This document shows, piece by piece, positions 1-12,030 of a stretch of 64,000 bases of DNA (its first letter is position 1; every line of letters begins with the position of its first letter). The notes under the pieces were generated by a model that did not search any database, was not told where the DNA came from, and saw nothing but the letters and a program-made list of their open reading frames with translations. The stretch is taken from positions 868,001 through 932,000 of the forward strand of contig OY482861.1 in the NCBI GenBank assembly GCA_960531495.1. The letters run 5' to 3'. This DNA is from Zeus faber (lineage: Eukaryota; Chordata; Actinopteri; Zeiformes; Zeidae). The translations under genes were made by a program, and so were the position numbers.

Positions 1-2030
1 TGAAAGTATGAAAGAAAGATTGAAAGATTGAAGGAAAGATTGAAAGAACGATTGAAAGAAAGAATGAAAGAATGAAAGAAAGATTGAAAGATTGAAAGAA
101 AGATTGAAAGTAATAAAGATTGAAAGAAGGAATGAAGGAAAAATTGAATGTTTGAAAGACTGAAAGAATGAATGAAAGAAAGCTTGAAAGAAAGATTGAA
201 AGAAAGATTTTAAGAAAGGTTGAAAGACTGAAAGAAAGAATGAAAGTAAGAATGATTGAAAGATTGAAAGAAAGAATGAAAGATTGAAAGAAAGAATATA
301 AGAACGATTGAAAGAAAGATTGAAAGTAAGATTGAAAGTTTGAAAGAAAGATTGAAAGAAAAATTGAAAGAAAGATTGAAAGACTGAAGGAAAGAATGAG
401 TGAAAGATTGAAAGAAAGATTAAAAGAAAAAAAGATTGAAAGTATTAAAGACTGAAAAAAATATTGAAAGAAAGATTTAAAGACTGAAAGATAGAATGAA
501 AGAAAGATTGAAAGATTGAAAGATTGAAAGAAAGAATGAAAGAAAGATTGAAAGACTGAAAAAAATATTGAAAGAAAGATTGAAAGATTGAAAGATAGAA
601 TGAAAGAAAGATTGAAAGATTGAAAGATTGAAAGAAAGAATGAAAGAAAGATTGAAAGACTGAAAGAAAGAATGAAAGAAAGATTGAAAGTGCGAAAGAA
701 AGAATGAAAGAATTAAAGAAAGATTGAAAGAAATATTGAAAGAAAGAATGAAAGATTGAAAGAAAGAATGAAAGTAATAAAGATTGAAAGAAGGAATGAA
801 GGAAAAATTGAATGTTTGAAAGACTGAAAGAATGAATGAAAGAAAGCTTGAAAGAAAGATTGAAAGAAAGATTTTAAGAAAGGTTGAAAGACTGAAAGAA
901 AGAATGAAAGAAAGAATGATTGAAAGATTGAAAGAAAGAATGAAAGATTGAAAGAAAGAATATAAGAACGATTGAAAGAAAGATTGAAAGTAAGATTGAA
1001 AGTTTGAAAGAAAGATTGAAAGAAAAATTGAAAGAAAGATTGAAAGAATTAATGAAAGAAAGATTGAAAGATTGAAAGAAAGAATGAAAGAAAGATTGAA
1101 AAATTGAAATATTGAAAGAAAGATTGAATGTTTGAAAAAAGATTGAAAGTATTAAAGATCGAAAGAAATATTTAAAGAAAGATTGAAAGATTGAAAGAAA
1201 GAATGAAAGAACGATTGAAAGAAAGAATGAATGAATGAAAGAAAGAATGAAAGATTAAACAATTGAAAGAAAGATTGGAAGAAAGATTGAAAAAAGAAAT
1301 ATTGAAAGAAAGAATGAAAGAAAGATTGAAAGAAAGTTGGAAAGAAAGATTGAAAGAAAGAAAGATTGAAAGAAATAATGAAAGAAAGATTGAACGATTG
1401 GAACCAATATTGAAAGATAGAAAAATTGAAAGGAAGAAAGAATGAAAGCAAGATTGAAAGATTAATAGAAAGAATGAAAGAAAGATTGAAAGATTGACAG
1501 AATGATTGAAAAAAAGGTTGAAAGACTGAAAGAAAGAATGAAAGAAAGATTGAAAGATTGAAAGATTGAAAGAAAGATTGAATGTTTGAAAGAAAGTTTG
1601 AAAGAAAGATTTAAAGAAAGAAAGATTGAAAGAAATATTGAAAGAAAGATTGAAAGATTGAAAGAAAGATTGAAAGATTGAAAGATTGAAATAATGATTG
1701 AAAGTTTGAAAGAAAGATTGAAAGAAAGATTTAAGGAAAGAAAGATTGAAAGTAAGAAAGATTGAAAGAAATATTGAAAGAAAGATTGAAAGATTGAAAG
1801 AAAGATTGAAAGAAAGAATGAAAGAAAGATTGAAAGAAAGATTGAAAAAAAGAAAGATTGAAAGAAAGATTGAAAGACTGAAGGAAAGAATGAAAGAAAG
1901 ATTGAAAGAAAGATTGAAAGAAAGATTGAAAGAAAGAAAGATTGAAAGAAAGATTGAAAGATTGAAAGATTGAAAGAAAGAATGAAAAATTGAAAGAAAG
2001 AATGAAAGAACGATTGAAAGAAAGAATGAA
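1..2030. repeat. Higher-order block A, copy 1
   Basis: This 2-kb stretch recurs almost unchanged at 4695-6715. Markers such as the taataaagattgaaag word near 110, the agcttgaaag words and the gattggaaccaatattg word near 1400 all reappear in order. The spacing is 4694 at the left end and 4686 beyond an 8-base difference (one extra attgaaag in this copy near 100). The copies part at about 2029, where this copy reads gaatgaaattatg. Inside the block a smaller duplication is visible: about 110-400 resembles 773-1050. The window begins inside the block, so its true left end is unknown. Confidence 0.85.
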
Positions 2031-2619
2031 ATTATGAAAGAAAGATTGAAAGATTGAAAGAAATATTGAAAGAAAGAGAGAATGAAAGTAATAAAGATGG
2101 AAAGAAAAATTGAAAGAAAGATTAAAAGAGAGATTGAAAGATTGAAAGATTGAAAGAAAGAATGAAAGATTGAAAGAAAGAATGAAAGAATGAATGAAAG
2201 ATTAAAAGATTGAAAGAAAGGTTGAAAGATAGAATGAAAGAAAGATTGAAATATTGAAATTTTGAAAGAACGATTGAAAGAAAGATTTAAAGAAAGATTG
2301 AAAGACTAAAAAAAAGAATGAAAGAAAGATTGAAAGGTTGAAAGAAAGAATGAAAGAATGAAAGAAAGATTGAAAGAAAGAAAGAAAGATTGAAAGAAAG
2401 AATGAAAGTATGAAAGAAAGATTGAAAGATTGAAGGAAAGATTGAAAGAACGATTGAAAGAAAGAATGAAAGAACGAAAGAAAGATTGAAAGAAAGATTG
2501 AAAGTAATAAAGATTGAAAGAAGGAATGAAGGAAAAATTGAAAGTTTGAAAGACTGAAAGAATGAATGAAAGAAAGATTGAAAGATTGAAAGAAAGAAAG
2601 ATTGAGAGAAAGAATGAAA

Positions 2620-4040
2620 GAATGAAAGAAAGATTGAAAGATTGAAAGAAATACTGAAAGAAAGAAAGAAAGATTGAAAGTAAGAACGATTGAAAGAAAG
2701 CTTGAAAGAAAGATTGAAAGAAGGAATGAAAGAAAGATTGAAAGATTGAAAGATTGAAATAAAGAATGAAAGATTGAAAGAAAGAATAAAAGAACGATTG
2801 AAAGAAAGAATGAAAGAATGAAAGAAAGATTGAAAGATTGAAAGAATATTGAAAGAAAGAGAGAATGAAAGTAAGAAAGATTGTAAGAAAGATTGAAAGT
2901 AAAAAAGATTGAAAGAAAGAATGAAAGAAAAATTGAAAGATTGAAAGATTGAAAGAAAGATTTAAAGAAAGATTGAAAGAAAGATTGAAAGACTGGAAGA
3001 AAGAATGAATAAAAGAATTAAAGAAAGATTGAAAGATTGAAAGATTGAAAGATTGAAAGAAAGATTGAAAAAAGAATGATTGAAAGAAAGAAAGATTTAA
3101 AGAATGAAAGATTTAAAGAAAGATTGAAAGACTAAAAGTAAGAATGAAAAAAAAGAATGAAAGCAAGATTGAAAGATTGAAAGATTGAAAGAAAGAATGA
3201 AAGATTGAAAGAAAGAATGAAAGAATGAAAGAAAGATTGAAAGACTGAAAGAAATATTGAAAGAAAGAGAGAATGAAAGTAAGAAAGATTGAAAGAAAAA
3301 TTGAAAGATTGAAAGATTGAAAGAAAGAATGAAAGAAAGATTGAAAGATTGAAAGAAATACTGAAAGAAAGAAAGAAAGATTGAAAGTAAGAACGATTGA
3401 AAGAAAGCTTGAAAGAAAGATTGAAAGAAAGAATGAAAGAAAGATTGAAAGATTGAAAGATTGAAAGAAAGAATGAAAGATTGAAAGAAAGAATAAAAGA
3501 ACGATTGAAAGAAAGAATGAAAGAATGAAAGAAAGATTGAAAGATTGAAAGAATATTGAAAGAAAGAGAGAATGAAAGTAAGAAAGATTGAAAGAAAGAT
3601 TGAAAGTAAAAAAGATTGAAAGAAAGAATGAAAGAAAAATTGAAAGATTGAAAGATTGAAAGAAAGATTTAAAGAAAGATTTAAAGAAAGATTGAAAGAC
3701 TGAAAGAAAGAATGAATAAAAGAATTAAAGAAAGATTGAAAGATCGAAAGATTGAAAGATTGAAAGAAAGATTGAAAAAAGAATGATTGAAAGAAAGAAA
3801 GATTTAAAGAATGAAAGTAAGAATGAAAAAAAGAATGAAAGAAAGATTGAAAGATTGAAAGATTGAAAGAAAGAATTAAAGATTGAAAGAAAGAATGAAA
3901 GAACGATTGAAAGAAAGAATGAAAGAATGAAAGAAAGATTGAAAGATTGAAAGAAATATTGAAAGAAAGAGAGAATGAAAGTAAGAAAGATGGAAAGAAA
4001 AATTGAAAGATTGAAAGATTGAAAGAAAGAATTAAAGAAA
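2620..4040. repeat. Two-copy unit of about 707 bp
   Basis: The variant word gaaatactgaaag at about 2649 recurs at about 3356, and the order of rare words after it (gtaagaacgattg, agcttgaaag, a gtaaaaaag word, gaaaaaagaatgattg) is kept at a spacing of 707-709 bases. This is a tandem duplication of a roughly 0.7-kb block within the array. The edges are approximate because the base motif is itself repetitive. Confidence 0.7.
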
Positions 4041-4800
4041 GATTGAATGATTGAAAGATTGAAAGAAAGATTGAAAGAAAGATTGAAGAAAGAAAGATTT
4101 AAAGAAAAAAAGATTTAAAGAAAGATTGAAAGACTAAAAGTAAGAATGAAAAAAAAGATTGAAAGAAAGATTGAAAAAAGAAAGAAAGATTGAAAGAAAG
4201 ATTGAAAGAAAGATTGAAAGAAAGAATGAAAGTTTGAAAGAAAGATTGAAAGAAAGATTGAAAGAAAGATTGAAAGAAAGATTGAAAGACTGAAAGAAAA
4301 AATGAAAGAAAGATTAAAAGAGAGATTGAAAGATTGAAAGATTGAAAGAAAGAATGAAAGATTGAAAAAAAAATTGAAAGAATGAATGAAAGAAACAAAA
4401 AAAGACTGATAAAAAGAAAGAATGTTTGAGGGATCAAAATATTTAAAGAAAGAAAGATTGAAAGAAAGATTTTAAGCCTGAATTAAAGAATTAAAGAAAG
4501 ATTGAAAGAAAGGTTGAAAGATAGAATGAAAGAAAGATTGAAAGATTGAAAGTTGTAAAGAAAGATTGAAAGAAAGATTTAAAGAAAGATTGAAAGACTA
4601 AAAAAAAGAATGAAAGAAAGATTGAAAGGTTGAAAGAAAAAATGAAAGAATGAAAGAAAGATTGAAAGATTGAAAAAAAGATTGGAAGAAAGAATGAAAG
4701 TATGAAAGAAAGATTGAAAGATTGAAGGAAAGATTGAAAGAACGATTGAAAGAAAGAATGAAAGAATGAAAGAAAGATTGAAAGAAAGATTGAAAGTAAT
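3955..4800. repeat. Left-array block shared with the right array
   Basis: Rare words here (gagagaatgaaagtaag, a stretch with gaaacaaaaaaagactg, then gatcaaaatatttaaag near 4430) occur in the same order at about 42650-43520 in the right array, a spacing of about 38.7 kb. Both copies are in the same orientation. There are small indels: the right copy lacks some of the middle words. This ties the two arrays to a common origin. Confidence 0.7.
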
Positions 4801-6715
4801 AAAGATTGAAAGAAGGAATGAAGGAAAAATTGAATGTTTGAAAGACTGAAAGAATGAATGAAAGAAAGCTTGAAAGAAAGATTGAAAGAAAGATTTTAAG
4901 AAAGGTTGAAAGACTGAAAGAAAGAATGAAAGTAAGAATGATTGAAAGATTGAAAGAAAGAATGAAAGATTGAAAGAAAGAATATAAGAACGATTGAAAG
5001 AAAGATTGAAAGTAAGATTGAAAGTTTGAAAGAAAGATTGAAAGAAAAATTGAAAGAAAGATTGAAAGACTGAAGGAAAGAATGAGTGAAAGATTGAAAG
5101 AAAGATTAAAAGAAAAAAAGATTGAAAGTATTAAAGACTGAAAAAAATATTGAAAGAAAGATTTAAAGACTGAAAGATAGAATGAAAGAAAGATTGAAAG
5201 ATTGAAAGATTGAAAGAAAGAATGAAAGAAAGATTGAAAGACTGAAAAAAATATTGAAAGAAAGATTGAAAGATTGAAAGATAGAATGAAAGAAAGATTG
5301 AAAGATTGAAAGATTGAAAGAAAGAATGAAAGAAAGATTGAAAGACTGAAAGAAAGAATGAAAGAAAGATTGAAAGTGCGAAAGAAAGAATGAAAGAATT
5401 AAAGAAAGATTGAAAGAAATATTGAAAGAAAGAATGAAAGATTGAAAGAAAGAATGAAAGTAATAAAGATTGAAAGAAGGAATGAAGGAAAAATTGAATG
5501 TTTGAAAGACTGAAAGAATGAATGAAAGAAAGCTTGAAAGAAAGATTGAAAGAAAGATTTTAAGAAAGGTTGAAAGACTGAAAGAAAGAATGAAAGAAAG
5601 AATGATTGAAAGATTGAAAGAAAGAATGAAAGATTGAAAGAAAGAATATAAGAACGATTGAAAGAAAGATTGAAAGTAAGATTGAAAGTTTGAAAGAAAG
5701 ATTGAAAGAAAAATTGAAAGAAAGATTGAAAGAATTAATGAAAGAAAGATTGAAAGATTGAAAGAAAGAATGAAAGAAAGATTGAAAAATTGAAATATTG
5801 AAAGAAAGATTGAATGTTTGAAAAAAGATTGAAAGTATTAAAGATCGAAAGAAATATTTAAAGAAAGATTGAAAGATTGAAAGAAAGAATGAAAGAACGA
5901 TTGAAAGAAAGAATGAATGAATGAAAGAAAGAATGAAAGATTAAACAATTGAAAGAAAGATTGGAAGAAAGATTGAAAAAAGAAATATTGAAAGAAAGAA
6001 TGAAAGAAAGATTGAAAGAAAGTTGGAAAGAAAGATTGAAAGAAAGAAAGATTGAAAGAAATAATGAAAGAAAGATTGAACGATTGGAACCAATATTGAA
6101 AGATAGAAAAATTGAAAGGAAGAAAGAATGAAAGCAAGATTGAAAGATTAATAGAAAGAATGAAAGAAAGATTGAAAGATTGACAGAATGATTGAAAAAA
6201 AGGTTGAAAGACTGAAAGAAAGAATGAAAGAAAGATTGAAAGATTGAAAGATTGAAAGAAAGATTGAATGTTTGAAAGAAAGTTTGAAAGAAAGATTTAA
6301 AGAAAGAAAGATTGAAAGAAATATTGAAAGAAAGATTGAAAGATTGAAAGAAAGATTGAAAGATTGAAAGATTGAAATAATGATTGAAAGTTTGAAAGAA
6401 AGATTGAAAGAAAGATTTAAGGAAAGAAAGATTGAAAGTAAGAAAGATTGAAAGAAATATTGAAAGAAAGATTGAAAGATTGAAAGAAAGATTGAAAGAA
6501 AGAATGAAAGAAAGATTGAAAGAAAGATTGAAAAAAAGAAAGATTGAAAGAAAGATTGAAAGACTGAAGGAAAGAATGAAAGAAAGATTGAAAGAAAGAT
6601 TGAAAGAAAGATTGAAAGAAAGAAAGATTGAAAGAAAGATTGAAAGATTGAAAGATTGAAAGAAAGAATGAAAAATTGAAAGAAAGAATGAAAGAACGAT
6701 TGAAAGAAAGAATGA
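4695..6715. repeat. Higher-order block A, copy 2
   Basis: Near-identical to 1-2030 in every segment I compared; the only difference I noted is one 8-base attgaaag unit. Such high identity in fast-changing simple sequence points to a recent duplication or to an assembly effect. It is followed at 6716-7090 by sequence resembling 59160-59720 in the right array (rare word gatagattgaaagtaag near 7020). Confidence 0.85.
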
Positions 6716-7289
6716 AAGAATGAAAGAAAGATTGAAAGATTGAAAGAAAGATTGAAAGAAAGATTTTAAGAAAGATTGAAAGACTGAAAGAAAGAATGAA
6801 AGAAATAATTAAAGAAAGATTGAAAGAACGAATGTAAGAAAGATTGAAAGATTGAAAGATTGAAATAAAGATTGAAAGTTTGAAAGAAAGATTGAAAGAA
6901 AGATTTAAAGAAAGAAAGATTGAAAGAAATATTGAAAGAAAGATTGAAAGAATTAACAAAAGAAAGATTGAAAGAAAGATTGAAAGAAAGATTGAACGAT
7001 TGGAAGAAATATTGAAAGAAAGATAGATTGAAAGTAAGATAGATTGAAAGAAAGAATGAAAGAAAGATTGAAAGATTTAAAGAATGAATGAAAGAAAGAT
7101 TGAAAGATTTAAATATTGAAAGAAAGAATGAATGAAAGATTGAAAGATTGAAAGAAAGATTGAAAGATTGAAATAAAGATTGAAAGTTTGAAAGAAAGAT
7201 TGAAAGAAAGATTGAAAGAAAGAAAGAAATATTGAAAGAAAGATTGAAAGAAAGATTGAAAGAAAAAAAGATTGAATGATTGAATGATT

Positions 7290-8990
7290 GAAAGAAAGAC
7301 TGAAAGAAAGAATGACGGACAGAAAGATTGAAAGAAAGAATGAAAGAAAGATTGAAAAAAAGATTGAAAGATTAAACAATTGAAAGAAAGATTGCAAGAA
7401 AGATGGAAAGAATGAATGATTGAAATAATGATTGAATGTTTGAAAGAAAGATTGAAAGAAAGATTTAAACAAAGAAAGATTGAAAGTAAGAAAGATTGAA
7501 AGAAATATTGAACGAAAGATTGGAAGAAAGGATGAAAGAAAAATTGAAAGAAAGATTGAAAGAAAGATTGAAAGAAAGATTGAAAGAATGATTTAAACAA
7601 AGAAAGATTGAAAGTAAGAAAGATTGAAAGAAATATTGAACGAAAGATTGAAAGAAAGGATGAAAGAAAGTTTGAAAGAAAGATTGAAAGATTGAAATAT
7701 TGAAAGAAAGAATGAAAGAAAGATTGAAAGATTGAAAGAAAGATTGAAAGATTGAAAGATTGAAATAAAAATTGAAAGTTTGAAAGAAAGATTGAAAGAA
7801 AGATTTAAAGAAAGATTGAAAGACTGAAAGAAAAAATGAAAGCCAGATTGAAAGAAAGATTGAAAGATTGCAAGAAAGAATGAAAGAAATATTGATAGAT
7901 TGAAATATTGAAAGAAAGAATGAAAGAAAGATTGAAAGATTGAAAGATTGAAATAAAGATTGAAAGTTGAAAGAAAGATTGAAAGATTGAAAGAAAGATT
8001 GAAAGAAAGATTGAAATAAAGATTGAAAGTTTGAAAGAAAGAAAGATTGAAAGAAAGATTGAAAGAAAGATTGAAAGAAAGAATGAAACAAAGATTGAAA
8101 TAAAGAATGAAAGAAAGATTGAAAGAAAGATTGAAAGAAAGAAAGATTGAAAGATTGAATGATTGAAAGAAAGACTGAAAGCAAGAATGACGGACAGAAA
8201 GATTGAAAGAAAGAATGAAAGAAAGATTGAAAAAAAGATTGAAAGATTAAACAATTGAAAGAAAGATTGCAAGAAAGATGGAAAGAATGAAAGATTGAAA
8301 TAATGATTGAAAGTTTGAAAGAAAGATTGAAAAAAAGATTTAAACAAAGAAAGATTGAAAGTAAGAAAGATTGAAAGAAATATTGAACGAAAGATTGAAA
8401 GAAAGGATGAAAGAAAGATTGAAAGAAAGATTGAAAGATTGAAAGAAAGATTGAAAGAAAGATTGAAAGAATGATTTAAACAAAGAAAGATTGAAAGTAA
8501 GACAGATTGAAAGAAATATTGAACGAAAGATTGAAAGAAAGGATGAAAGAAAGATTGAAAGAAAGATTGAAAAAAAGAAACATTGAAAGAAAGATTGAAC
8601 GACTGAAGGAAAGAATGAAAGAAAGATTGAAAGAAAGATTGAAAGAAAGATTGAAAGAAAGATTTAAACAAAGAAAGATTGAACGTAAGAAAGATTGAAA
8701 GACATATTGAACGAAAGATTGAAAGAAAGGATAAAAGAAAGATTGAAAGAAAGATTGAAAGAAAGATTGAAAGAATTAAATATTGAAATAATGATTGAAG
8801 TTTGAAAGAAAGATTGAAAGAAAGATTTAAACAAAGATAGATTGAAAGTAAGAAAGATTGATAGAAATATTGAACGAAAGATTGAAAGAAAGGATGAAAG
8901 AAAGATTTAAACAAAGATAGATTGAAAGTAAGAAAGATTGAAAGAAATATTGAACGAAAGATTGAAAGAAAGGATGAAAGAAAGATTGAA
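7290..8990. repeat. Sub-array marked by gaatgacggacag and gaaatattgaacg words
   Basis: Within the left array this part repeats two rare words: tgacggacagaaag (about 7311 and 8187) and gaaatattgaacgaaag, usually followed by gaaaggatg (about 7500, 7625, 8366, 8513, 8865 and 8941). Spacing is irregular, so this is a patchwork of duplications of 0.1 to 0.9 kb rather than one clean higher-order unit. The same rare words reappear in the right array (for example near 38990, 48050, 53930, 55565, 58020 and 59910). Confidence 0.65.
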
Positions 8991-10020
8991 AGAAAGATTG
9001 AAAAAAGAAAGATTGAAAGAAAGATTGAAAGAAAGATTGAAAGAATTAAATATTGAAATAATGATTGAAGTTTGAAAGAAAGAATGAAAGAAAGATTGAA
9101 AGATTGAAAGATTGAAAGAAAGAATGAAAAATTGAAAGAAGGAATGAAAGAACGATTGAAAGAAAGAATGAAAGAATGAAAGAAAGATTGAAAGATTGAA
9201 AGAAATATTGAAAGAAAGAGAGAATGAAAGTAAGAAAGATTGAAAGAAAGATTGAAAGTAATAAAGATTGAAAGAAAGAATGAAAGAAAAATTGAAAGAT
9301 TGATAGATTGAAAGAAAGATTGAAAGAAAGATATAAAGAAAGATTGAAAGACTGAAAGACAGAGTGAATAAAAGAATTAAAGAAAGATTGAAAGATTGAA
9401 AGATTGAAAGAAAGATTGAAAGAAAGAAAGATTTATAGAAAGAATGAAAGAAAGATTGAAAAAAGATTGAAAAAAAGAAAAATTGAAAGAAAGATTGAAA
9501 GAAATATTGAAAGACTGAAGGAAAGAATGAAAGAAAGATGGAAAGAAAGATTGAATGAAAGAAAGATTGAAAGTAAGAAAGATTGAAAGAAATATTGAAA
9601 GAAAGATTGAAAGATTGAAAGAAAGAATGAAAGAAAGAATGAAAGATTGAAAGATTGAAATATTGAAAGAAAGAATGAAAGAAAAAGTGAAAGATTGAAA
9701 GAAAAATTGAAAGAAAGATTGAAAGATTGAAAGATTGAAAGAAAGATTGAAAGTTTGAAAGAAATATTGAAAGACTGAAAGAAAGATTGCAAGAAAGATT
9801 GAAAAAAGAAAGAAAGATTGAAAGATTCAATGAAAGAAAGATTGAAAGATTAAAAGAAAGAATGAAAGAAAGATTGAAAAATTGAAAGATTGAAAGAAAG
9901 ACTAAAAGAAAGAAAGAACGATTGAAAGAAAGATTGAAAGAAAGATTGAAAGAAAGAAAGATTGTAAGAAAGAATGAAACAAAGATTGAAATAAAGAAAG
10001 AAAGAAAGATTGAAAGAAAG

Positions 10021-12030
10021 ATTGAAAGAAAGATTGAAAGACTGAAAGAAAGAATGAAAGAAAGATTGAAAGTTTGAAAGAAAGAATAAAAGAATTAAAG
10101 AAAGATTGAAAGAAATATTGAAAGAAAGAATGAAAGAAAGATTGAAAGATTAAACAATTGAAAGAAAGATTGCAAGAAAGATTGAAAAAAGAAAGATTGA
10201 AAGAAATAATGAAAGAAAGATTGAACGATTGGAAGAAATATTGAAAGATAGAAAAATTGAAAGTAAGAAAGATTGAAAGAAATAATGAAAGAAAGATTGA
10301 AAGATTGAAAGAAAGAATGAAAGAAAGATTGAAAGATTGGAAGAAATATTGAAAGATAGAAACATTGAAAGAAAGAAAGATTGAAAAAAAGAATTAAAGA
10401 AAGATTGAAGGATTGAAAGAAAGAATGAAAGAAAGATTGAAAGATTGAAAGATTGAAATATTGAAAGAAAGAATGAAAGAAAGATTGAAAGATTGAAAGA
10501 AATATTGAAAGAAAGAGAGATTGAAAGAAAGATTGAAAGTTTGAAAGAAAGATTGAAAGAAAGATTTAAAGAAAGAAAGATTGAAAGAAATATTGAAAGA
10601 AAGATTGAAAGATTGAAAGAAAGATTGAAAGAAAGAATGAAAGAAAGATTGAAAGATTGAAAAAAAAATTTTGAAAGAAAGAGAGATTGAAAGAAAGATT
10701 GAAAGTTTGAAAGAAAGATTGAAAGAAAGATTGAAAGACTGAAAGAAAGAATGAAAGAAAGATTGAAAGTTTGAAAGAAAGAATAAAAGAATTAAAGAAA
10801 GATTGAAAGAAATATTGAAAGAAAGAATGAAAGAAAGATTGAAAGATTAAACAATTGAAAGAAAGATTGCAAGAAATATTGAAAAAAGAAAGATTGAAAG
10901 AAATAATGAAAGAAAGATTGAACGATTGGAAGAAATATTGAAAGATAGAAAAATTGAAAGTAAGAAAGATTGAAAGAAATAATGAAAGAAAGATTGAAAG
11001 ATTGAAAGAAAGAATGAAAGAAAGATTGAAAGATTGGAAGAAATATTGAAAGATAGAAAACTTGAAAGAAAGAAAGATTGAAAAAAAGAATTAAAGAAAG
11101 ATTGAAGGATTGAAAGAAAGAATGAAAGAAAGATTGAAAGATTGAAAGATTGAAATATTGAAAGAAAGAATGAAAGAAAGATTGAAAGATTGAAAGAAAT
11201 ATTGAAAGAAAGAGAGATTGAAAGAAAGATTGAAAGTTTGAAAGAAAGATTGAAAGAAAGATTTAAAGAAAGAAAGATTGAAAGAAATATTGAAAGAAAG
11301 ATTGAAAGATTGAAAGAAAGATTGAAAGAAAGAATGAAAGAAAGATTGAAAGATTGAAAAAAAAATTTTGAAAGAAAGAGAGATTGAAAGAAAGATTGAA
11401 AGTTTGAAAGAAAGATTGAAAGAAAGATTGAAAGACTGAAAGAAAGAATGAAAGAAAGATTGAAAGTTTGAAAGAAAGAATAAAAGAATTAAAGAAAGAT
11501 TGAAAGAAATATTGAAAGAAAGAATGAAAGAAAGATTGAAAGATTAAACAATTGAAAGAAAGATTGCAAGAAATATTGAAAAAAGAAAGATTGAAAGAAA
11601 TAATGAAAGAAAGATTGAACGATTGGAAGAAATATTGAAAGATAGAAAAATTGAAAGTAAGAAAGATTGAAAGAAATAATGAAAGAAAGATTGAAAGATT
11701 GAAAGAAAGAATGAAAGAAAGATTGAAAGATTGGAAGAAATATTGAAAGATAGAAAACTTGAAAGAAAGAAAGATTGAAAAAAAGAATTAAAGAAAGATT
11801 GAAGGATTGAAAGAAAGAATGAAAGAAAGATTGAAAGATTGAAAGATTGAAATATTGAAAGAAAGAATGAAAGAAAGATTGAAAGATTGAAAGAAATATT
11901 GAAAGAAAGAGAGATTGAAAGAAAGATTGAAAGTTTGAAAGAAAGATTGAAAGAAAGATTTAAAGAAAGAAAGATTGAAAGAAATATTGAAAGAAAGATT
12001 GAAAGATTGAAAGAAAGATTGAAAGAAAGT
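10021..12030. repeat. Higher-order unit of 697 bp, about 2.9 copies
   Basis: The marker taaacaattg falls at 10151, 10848 and 11545, exactly 697 bases apart each time. The words around it (agattgcaag or aaatattg, taatgaaag, gaacgattgg) repeat in order. Units run about 10021-10717, 10718-11414 and 11415-12025; the third departs near 12025 where a gaaagtatgaaag variant appears. The regular spacing with few differences marks a recent tandem amplification. Confidence 0.85.

Noticed and set aside
1263..9586. Plus-strand Lys/Glu/Arg-rich frames (KERLKER type) that look like single alpha-helices
   Set aside because: Same cause: gattgaaagaaa read in one frame gives IERKIER/KERLKER. They are short, end at the regular tga words, and lack promoters or splice sites.
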